Part shown: positions 13,997-19,301 of the stretch, piece by piece
Layout: every line of letters starts with the position of its first letter
Position numbering within the stretch: the first letter of the stretch is position 1
Assembly: GCA_964425005.1 (NCBI GenBank)
Contig: CAYRKT010000026.1
Coordinates: forward strand, 1 to 19,301
Direction: 5' to 3'
From: CAYRKT01 sp964425005
Lineage (GTDB): Bacteria > Synergistota > Synergistia > CAYRKT01
Length of the DNA: 19,301 nucleotides
The notes under the pieces: model-generated
What the model saw: the letters and a program-made list of their open reading frames with translations, nothing else
Database searches by the model: none
Told to the model about the DNA's origin: nothing
Position numbers and translations under genes: made by a program

Positions 13997-14194
13997 ATGT
14001 TTAACGGAAAAGGCTTCTGGTTCAGGTTTGGACTAGACTTTGTTGGAGGGCTCATCGGCGGCTTCTTCCTGGCCCATTCTCTCCTATACCTTTCTTCTTG
14101 TTCAACTCTGGCCTTCGCCATACTCCTGACAATGACCGTTGCCCTAATCCTTGGTCTCTTGGTAGCGGCTATATCAGGGGATAACGAGCTATAG
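13997..14194 (+). CDS. Small integral membrane protein, two helices (65 aa)
   Basis: Two hydrophobic helices at about 11-33 (FGLDFVGGLIGGFFLAHSLLYLS) and 38-58 (LAFAILLTMTVALILGLLVAA) form a hairpin with a short hydrophilic N-terminus (MFNGKG) and an acidic end (SGDNEL). Glycines punctuate helix 1. Size and topology suit a small holin, a lysis regulator or a superinfection-exclusion protein, and nothing in the sequence decides among them. It has its own promoter and SD and is closed by a strong terminator. A longer minus reading in the same place (13915-14292) lacks any start signal and is not coding. Confidence 0.78.
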   Translation: MFNGKGFWFRFGLDFVGGLIGGFFLAHSLLYLSSCSTLAFAILLTMTVALILGLLVAAISGDNEL

Positions 14195-14202
14195 AAACAC
14201 AA

Positions 14203-14247
14203 AAATGTCCACAGGGCCGGATAGCATTGACGGCCTTGTGGACATTT
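14203..14247. terminator. Long bidirectional terminator (17-bp stem)
   Basis: Arms 14203-14219 and 14231-14247 pair over 17 bp with one mismatch that is G-U in one RNA orientation; the loop is 11 bases. It lies between convergent genes ending at 14194 (+) and 14259 (-). The minus strand continues into TTGTGTTT after the terminal T's of the stem, a good U-tract. Confidence 0.85.
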
Positions 14248-14258
14248 CAGTTTACCTC

Positions 14259-15071
14259 CTATCCGCTCCCAGAGCCGCTTGAATAGGCACACACCTCGTA
14301 AGTATACTCTCCGGGCGGCAGGTGTGTGGTGTAGCTAAACTGCTTGTTGACAGTAGCTACCACCTCTCTCTTTACTACCTGGCTAGCCTGGCCGTTTTCA
14401 ACTTTCTTTATGGTTATTTCCACACTTCCTTCAGACGAAGTCTTCCCTTCAAACACTACCCAATCCTTGTAGACCTGGTAAGAAAACTCCTGAACATAGC
14501 CAGAGCCGCCCGAACCCTGTGAGAGCAAGCCAACTTTACAGTATTGGTTCGGAACTGGAGCGCTTTCCAGTCCTTCCTCCCCGGACAACCAAAATCTGGC
14601 ATATCTTGAAGTGATTTGTGCGGCCTCTGTTAGAGGATAAGGGGGTTCTATTCTTACAAAAGTGCTAGAAGCTCTTTTTAAGCAGAAGTAAAGCAAGGGT
14701 TCATCAGGGTTTTGCGGGTCTCTTAGGATGCCCATAATGGCGTGATAGGCCCCAGATTGTGTTGAGTATGAGTAGTGACCATCGTAGATAGTGGGCACGG
14801 CAGGAAGGTCTGACACGAGGTAGTCAAAGAACGAGGTGGGTATGAGTTCACGGATTCTCCTTGACAAAGCTTGAAACAAAACCCCTGCTGGAGGTGGGAC
14901 TGACATGGGGCCAGTTTTTATGAGTTCTTCTATCCGCTTGACCATGTTGTATGTAGAAACGTTGTTTACAACAACACTCAAGGATTCTGATAGAGCAGAA
15001 GCGTCCGGGTACAAACCGGGTACAAACGACAAGCTTGGGGCGAAGACAAGGGTGCCGCTTGTTGCTAGCAT
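14259..15071 (-). CDS. Probable virion protein with C-terminal Ig-like domain (270 aa)
   Basis: I do not recognise the N-terminal two thirds, which mixes helices (YNMVKRIEELIKTG, FQALSRRIRELIP) with strands (LLYFCLKRASSTFVRIE). The last 80 residues read as an Ig/fibronectin-like beta sandwich (FSYQVYKDWVVFEG, GSVEITIKKVENG, VVKREVVATVNKQFSYTT, PPGEYTYEVCAY) ending in a Ser/Gly tail. Such domains are common add-ons in phage tail and capsid proteins and often bind carbohydrate. ATG 15071 has a GGGTGGA SD. It lies 32 bases after the large protein upstream on the same strand and is the last gene before the strong terminator. Confidence 0.8.
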   Translation of the reverse strand: MLATSGTLVFAPSLSFVPGLYPDASALSESLSVVVNNVSTYNMVKRIEELIKTGPMSVPPPAGVLFQALSRRIRELIPTSFFDYLVSDLPAVPTIYDGHYSYSTQSGAYHAIMGILRDPQNPDEPLLYFCLKRASSTFVRIEPPYPLTEAAQITSRYARFWLSGEEGLESAPVPNQYCKVGLLSQGSGGSGYVQEFSYQVYKDWVVFEGKTSSEGSVEITIKKVENGQASQVVKREVVATVNKQFSYTTHLPPGEYTYEVCAYSSGSGSG

Positions 15072-15103
15072 AGTCCACCCACACGAGATAAAACTAGCAA
15101 GGT

Positions 15104-17214
15104 TTAGTCCTTTCTAATCATTAACAGGGCTCGGAAGGTAGAGGTGTCGTTGTTTTCAAAAGAGTTATAGAAGGTATCTGAAGCAGTATTGACGACTGTA
15201 TACTGGTACACGTTTCCTTCGTCATCAGTAACCTGGACATAGTCTCCTACTCTTAGGGTTTGTGAGGAATCTACAGCAAACACGGCTGAGGTGGGATCGG
15301 AGAGGGCGTAAACAGGTTGTAGGGTTATTCCCCAGGCAGTATGGAAGTCATTGCCCCACGAGCGGAGCATGAGTGGTATTGGGTAAGACAGGTTTCCACT
15401 AAAGGTGAAATTGTTAATAGAGTCGGCTCTTATTTCGTTTTGGGTGTAGTCATAGGAATGGAAAATCTTAGCCTTTCTCAAATCGTCCTTAAAAAGCCTT
15501 ACGTTGTAAACTTTTCCCTTCAGCCTAGCTCCGTAGTATACAGGCAAAGAGGTTAATGGGAAAAGCTGGTAGTGTTCATAAAAGTAGTTATTTCCGAACA
15601 GGACGTTGCCAAAGGGAAGAACGAAAGGAGATAGTATAGCAATCTGTGATCTGTCAACCTTGTATATGAAATACCTTATGAACTTCAGGTCGTTGCTTCC
15701 TTGGATAGCAACGAGAGAGTGGGCAGAGCGGTCTGGAGAAAGGACTGATTTGAACACTAAGCTAATAGTAGAATTTATCTGGTCTCCAATAATGTAGTGG
15801 TTGCTACTGTCGTTTTCGTCTCTATAGAAGAACAGAGGAGAGCCGTTCACGCCAAAGCAGTAGCTCGGGTTACGCACGTTTGAGTCATAGCTGGGCACTC
15901 CTAAATACAGAACATCGGGGTCAAACCATACGCCGTCTCCCCCACGCTTGGCAACGTGGAAATAGGGTAAGAAGAATCCCGATTGGTACATTCCTGTCCA
16001 AATTACTGAGGTCATATAAAACTCGTTTTCCCGAGTAAATACTGTCCTGTCTTGATTAGTTAAGTCCTTTCTCACCCTGTAAGAGATGAAATCAGGGTGG
16101 GATATCTTGACGATATATGGCTGAGTGTTCCTCTTGCCCAGATCGGAGCCCCACTGAACACCTTCTGGTAGTGATAAGAATGAAACTGCTAGTATCCTGA
16201 CCCTGCTAGAATCCGTGTATCGGCTGTATATATCACTAGCCCACACCTGTCCAATAAACATTACCTTATTGTTTAGGGTAAACCCTCCTATGAAGGTAAC
16301 TTGGTCTAAGAAGGTACTTCCGAGGTAGTATACGCCCCCTCCTGGGGTTATTTCAAAAGAGGAAATGACGGCAAACGGGTTCGTATTGAAATGATGCCAA
16401 CTCTGGTGCCTGTTGTAGTGGAATATAGAAATTGAAATTCTCTCCTCATCTATGTCATTGTTCACCGTTACGAAAGCGTTAGTAAACCAGGGGTTTTTGA
16501 GATTTTTTACCTTTCCTAAGACCTGGCTAGGGGGAGTGTAAGAAGACCTTCTCCTAAACTCTATTCTTGAGGCGTCGCTGGCTATGTAGCCATCTAGATA
16601 AATGTCGCCTAAATCAATGGGTCCATAAACTCTAATAGCGTTCCTGTCAAAGCTAAAAGATGAGTTATTTAGGTTGTTGCTATCTAGCTGGGCAGAAAAA
16701 GGTACTTTTATGATTAGGAATTTGTTTCGGTTCCATGGTCTTACTCCTCTAGATGTTGGTATAATTAAGTTCCCAGAAAAAGAAAGGCTTTCTATTTCCT
16801 GTTTTGGTAGTTTGAGTTGGATTTGTGGTGCATGATAAAGCTGAGTTACTTGCTCCCTTGCGTAGAGGTAAGGCCCTACGCCCCAGGAAGAAGCCAAGCT
16901 TTGGGGGATCAGGTCTGAGCTAGAAACGTTGTTGACGTTAGGAATAACCTCTATCCAGGAGTTGGATATGCTACCGTTGCTTTTGTTGAAAAGAACCCTT
17001 AAAAGCCTTAGAGAGGTGATAGCCGTGTCTTCTCGGTGGTGAAAGAAGAACACATAGTATTCCCTTTGGGTGTCTGACAGGTCCCTGACAAAAACTTTTG
17101 AAACTGGATAGGAGTGAGTAACTGCTGACACAGCTGGTATAGGTAAAACAGACTGCACGTGGGTCAAAGAGTAGTTGCTAGGGTCGTAGGAGTAAGAAGA
17201 AACGGTAACTGGGG
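15104..17214 (-). CDS. Large beta-rich probable virion/adsorption protein, C-terminal 702 residues (5' end in assembly gap)
   Basis: Open on the minus strand from the N run at 17214 to the stop at 15104. The sequence is dominated by aromatic and Ser/Asn-rich short strands (REYYVFFFHHRED, RKDLTNQDRTVFTRENEFY, HYQLFPLTSLPVYYGARLKGKVYN), a beta-propeller or beta-helix style typical of large phage tail or host-recognition proteins. The C-terminus (RVGDYVQVTDDEGNVYQYTVVN) looks like a small barrel. I do not recognise a family. It may be the rest of the gene that starts at 17600, but the gap length is unknown, so the frame cannot prove this. It is followed after 32 bases by the 270-aa gene. Confidence 0.85.
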
Positions 17215-17314
17215 NNNNNNNNNNNNNNNNNNNNNNNNNNNNNNNNNNNNNNNNNNNNNNNNNNNNNNNNNNNNNNNNNNNNNNNNNNNNNNNNNNNNNN
17301 NNNNNNNNNNNNNN
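17215..17314. other. Assembly gap (100 N)
   Basis: Exactly 100 undetermined bases, the usual placeholder for a scaffold gap of unknown size. It falls inside coding sequence on both sides. Any reading through it is meaningless. Confidence 0.99.
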
Positions 17315-17600
17315 TGGCCTCAAAAGAAAGCACTAGGTTATCGTCCCCATTTATCTCAGACGCCAGGGCAACGGCCCAGTCGTTATAGTTATAGTCAGTC
17401 GTAAAAAGCTCCCTTATGTTCGCAAACCTCACCTCAAACCCCAAGGGTTGGCCGTTAGCCACGTCTTTGAACTGACCCGAGGTCTGGTCATACTCGTAAA
17501 CGGGAAACCCTAGGGACACAAAGGACTGCTTCACCGTTTCGTGAAAGACCTCGTGGAGCAGGCCAGTACCAGTAGTTACGTTGTTCACAGACTCAGGCAT
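17315..17600 (-). CDS. N-terminal 95 residues of a probable virion protein (3' end in assembly gap)
   Basis: Reads from ATG 17600 (MPESVNNVTTGTG) to the edge of the N run (GDDNLVLSFEA). It contains a helix (HEVFHETVKQSFVSLGF) and strands (FEVRFANIRELF, DWAVALASEI). I chose ATG 17600 because a perfect TATAAT lies just upstream and the reading from 17654 would begin within the terminator of the previous unit. There is no SD, so initiation is probably leaderless. The simplest view is that this is the start of the same large gene that ends at 15104, making a product of roughly 800 residues or more. Two separate genes are also possible. Confidence 0.78.
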
Positions 17601-17606
17601 GCTTAT

Positions 17607-17612
17607 ATTATA
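17607..17612 (-). promoter_or_regulatory. Consensus -10 box six bases before ATG 17600
   Basis: TATAAT on the minus strand is followed by ATAAGC and then the ATG, so the message would be leaderless. No good -35 is visible at 16-18 bases; that space is taken by the end of the upstream terminator and a T-rich stretch. It probably drives the large operon down to 14259. Confidence 0.5.
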
Positions 17613-17629
17613 CAGAAAGAAAATGCGAG

Positions 17630-17667
17630 GCTGGCCGAAGGGGGTTTGTGTCACGCCTTCGGCCAGC
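17630..17667 (-). terminator. Terminator after the 17926-17684 gene
   Basis: A perfect 12-bp stem GCTGGCCGAAGG / CCTTCGGCCAGC (17630-17641, 17656-17667) with a 14-base loop begins 16 bases after the stop. The minus strand continues into a T-rich stretch (CTCGCATTTTCTTTC). It sits directly upstream of the -10 box of the next minus unit. Confidence 0.8.
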
Positions 17668-17683
17668 GGTTGAGAACTGGGAG

Positions 17684-17926
17684 TTAGATGTTCGTAGGAA
17701 CGTACCAGGAGTCAGGGTCTCCGTCAATGCCGATGCCTACGTGGTAGGCGGCCTTGATGGTGCCCCAGCTAAAGTGGTTCCTCTTGGCGTACCTCAAAAG
17801 GGCCGCCTCAGCCTCCTCTTTAGTGTTGTACCTCCTCCGAGGAGGAGCGGGGTAGAACCTCTGGAGGGGTCCAAACCACTTGATCACCCACTTCTTCTCC
17901 TTGCTGGTTGCCTTTCCCTTAGCCAT
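17684..17926 (-). CDS. Small basic unknown protein (80 aa)
   Basis: The product starts MAKGKATSKEKKWVIKWFGP, contains PPRRRYNTKEEAEAALLRYAKRN (two overlapping pieces: a basic turn and an amphipathic helix) and ends in GIDGDPDSWYVPTNI. The middle helix with Thr-Lys-Glu-Glu-Ala resembles the helix of small RNA- or DNA-binding folds, but I do not recognise a family. ATG 17926 has a GAGGTGGTAG SD; the reading from 17974 would start at the -35 box. It stands alone between a TTGACAAGTCA promoter and a strong terminator, the same arrangement as DUF932, which suggests the two are expressed together in time. Confidence 0.78.
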   Translation of the reverse strand: MAKGKATSKEKKWVIKWFGPLQRFYPAPPRRRYNTKEEAEAALLRYAKRNHFSWGTIKAAYHVGIGIDGDPDSWYVPTNI

Positions 17927-17945
17927 ATCTACCACCTCAAGGAAC

Positions 17946-17974
17946 ACCATAGCAGAGATGCCATGACTTGTCAA
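17946..17974 (-). promoter_or_regulatory. Promoter (TTGACAAGTCA class) of the 17926-17684 gene
   Basis: On the minus strand TTGACA (17969-17974) within TTGACAAGTCA, exactly 17 bases, TATGGT (17946-17951) followed by GT. It shares both extended boxes with the DUF932 promoter although the spacers differ. A short leader with SD GAGGTGG follows. Confidence 0.8.
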
Positions 17975-18018
17975 GTGGTCTGTCTTTTGTGAGGTAGAGA
18001 GCAGAACCCTCTCCCTCC

Positions 18019-19293
18019 CTACTCAAAGGCTGGCTTCATCTTCATCCCTCTATTTGACTTGATATAGAACCCGTTAGCCACCCTGACATCAATTTTTCCC
18101 AGGCCGCTCTTTTCCCTAGTTTTCACCAGGGGAACAAAGGAAGCCTCTAGCACAACACTTCCCAATCTTCTTTCTATCTCAAAATCAACCCCCAGGAGCT
18201 TAGTTTTTGCGTAGTACGGCTTGTCATTATCCTTTACCTCCTCTTGCTCCTGGATAAAAGTTACCTTGACAAATTCCTCTCCCGGCAAGCCCTTGTGGAG
18301 GAGGTAGAGAGAGAACGGGTCTTTGCCCAGTAGTAGCGATCTCTCGCCAAAGTCGTATTTAGACAAAGTTTCTATCATATAGCACCAAGTTTCTCTCATA
18401 AGGTAAATAGTTACGAAATCGCCAAACCCTAAAAGCCGCAAACGATCATTTTTGACCAAGCCTTTATCTTCTATCAGTTTCCACACTATAGTATCAAAAG
18501 CCTTCAGGTTATTATATGATTTTGATATGAGCGACCTTTTAGTAAACAACTTACCAGAGAAAACAAGAGAAAAATCCACAAATCTGCATATATTATCTCT
18601 GCTGATGACTTTCTTGCTCTTCCCTTCACTAGGCATTCTTTCAGCAATATCGGAAACGATCTTTTCCGAGTTACTAAAAATCGGGTAAGAGGAAAAGAGT
18701 TCTTTAGGCAAAATCGCTTTGCCCATCAGACATAGCTGGGCTATATCCCCTATCTCAAAAGACACGCCTTTCTCCCCAACAACGTACTCAGGGCCAGGTA
18801 ATGGTTTTGAGCTATCGCTATCTCCAAGCACTATTAGAGAGGTTAGCCCGCTGACGGACTCCACTAAGTCCCTGTGGGCCTTTACGCTTCTTCCGAGGAG
18901 ACCTTTTTCGTAGTACTCCTTCTGCTCTCCCATATAACTTCCATCGCTCTTTACCGTAAAAGAGTTTTCTTCTTTTTTATCTCCAATAAACAACAAGTAG
19001 TCAAAATAAGCAAACCTTTCATAACCGTACTTGTTATTGACATCTTTTTTATCAACATACGCCGAAGCTTTGTTGATCCGTAGCAAATCCTCCCTATAAA
19101 CAACGACCGGGGGAAGCTTCACGTCTAAGTACCCGTTCGTTGATAGACCAAGCTTGTTAACCTCCTCGTTTACTAGATAAACTGGTTTTAGGGAGAGAGC
19201 GTACCTTGCTTCCAATAAAAGCACAACTGGCTCCATACTAGCCACATCTGCTTCAAAGACAATGGCTTCATAGTATGTGTCTTTGTTTTTCAT
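18019..19293 (-). CDS. Unknown 424-residue protein
   Basis: I do not recognise a family. The N-terminal part is mixed (YEAIVFEADVASMEPVVLLL, RFAYFDYLLFIGDKKEE), the middle is helical and the C-terminus beta-rich (EEFVKVTFIQEQEE, VDFEIERRLGSVVLEASF). A CLMGKAI segment near the middle recalls CLMGRAI in the 580-aa protein at the other end of the window. No signal or membrane helix is seen. I use ATG 19293, but only eight bases remain upstream and they hold neither a stop nor an SD, so the real start may lie outside the window. The 44 bases after the stop contain only a weak hairpin and the next promoter. Confidence 0.82.
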   Translation of the reverse strand: MKNKDTYYEAIVFEADVASMEPVVLLLEARYALSLKPVYLVNEEVNKLGLSTNGYLDVKLPPVVVYREDLLRINKASAYVDKKDVNNKYGYERFAYFDYLLFIGDKKEENSFTVKSDGSYMGEQKEYYEKGLLGRSVKAHRDLVESVSGLTSLIVLGDSDSSKPLPGPEYVVGEKGVSFEIGDIAQLCLMGKAILPKELFSSYPIFSNSEKIVSDIAERMPSEGKSKKVISRDNICRFVDFSLVFSGKLFTKRSLISKSYNNLKAFDTIVWKLIEDKGLVKNDRLRLLGFGDFVTIYLMRETWCYMIETLSKYDFGERSLLLGKDPFSLYLLHKGLPGEEFVKVTFIQEQEEVKDNDKPYYAKTKLLGVDFEIERRLGSVVLEASFVPLVKTREKSGLGKIDVRVANGFYIKSNRGMKMKPAFE

Positions 19294-19301
19294 CCCGTAC
19301 C

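Noticed and set aside
13915..14292. Minus open frame of 125 residues covering the small membrane protein gene
   Set aside because: It runs through a strong terminator hairpin, lacks start signals and is opposite a well-promoted short gene.
17178..17323. Continuous readings across the N run on either strand
   Set aside because: The 100 Ns are a placeholder of unknown true length, so frame continuity across them carries no information.
1..19301. tRNA genes, rRNA, riboswitches, insertion sequences or attachment sites
   Set aside because: I looked for cloverleaf T-arm motifs, transposase motifs, long terminal inverted repeats and integrase genes and found none I could support.

Overview
The window looks like part of the genome of a tailed bacteriophage that infects a thermophilic bacterium, most likely Thermus or a close relative. 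The main evidence is a DNA adenine methyltransferase strongly resembling M.TaqI of Thermus aquaticus. Supporting evidence is two adjacent tail-fibre genes, a holin-like membrane protein, a DUF932 phage/plasmid protein, a phage-type deoxyribonucleotidase, many unrecognised proteins and no cellular housekeeping genes. Start sites fall into two classes, with an SD sequence or apparently leaderless, and leaderless messages are common in Thermus/Deinococcus and their phages. The sequence carries a run of 100 Ns, so it is a scaffolded, probably metagenomic, assembly. Base composition is by eye a little under half G+C.

Layout. 1-1939: the tail end of one gene and a complete tandem paralogue, both of unknown function, closed by a bidirectional terminator. 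1981-4536: an acidic helical unknown (-), a HAD-type 5'(3')-deoxyribonucleotidase (+) and the TaqI-like methyltransferase (-). 4648-7959: a two-gene minus operon and a divergent plus operon of unknown genes, then a small plus gene. 8037-9691: a minus cluster with a secreted protein, a holin-like protein and an unknown carrying a fresh 24-bp tandem duplication. 9805-10785: DUF932 with its own promoter, leader hairpin and terminator. 10985-13055: tail-fibre operon, a short fibre/adaptor and a long fibre with a spherulation-specific family 4 (TIM-barrel, glycosidase-like) domain. 13068-13663: two small related beta-rich proteins (-). 13738-14194: two tiny plus genes, one charged and one with two membrane helices. 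14259-17600: a large minus operon of probable virion/adsorption proteins, interrupted by the assembly gap. 17684-19293: a small basic protein and a large unknown (-).

How it works together. Transcription is organised as many short units on both strands. Most have a recognisable sigma-A-type promoter (TTGACA, usually 17 bases, TAxxxT), and several share an extended -35 box, TTGACAAGT. Five GC-rich hairpin terminators separate units. Five genes appear leaderless and others have strong SD sequences. The methyltransferase should protect phage DNA at TCGA, and the window is independently almost free of TCGA (seven sites found by eye, about seventy expected). This suggests strong past or present selection by a TaqI-type restriction system. 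The fibre, holin and structural-looking genes indicate adsorption, virion and lysis functions. No packaging, replication or capsid gene is recognised here. No tRNA, CRISPR array or insertion sequence was found, and no gene-free stretch exceeds about 200 bases apart from the N run.
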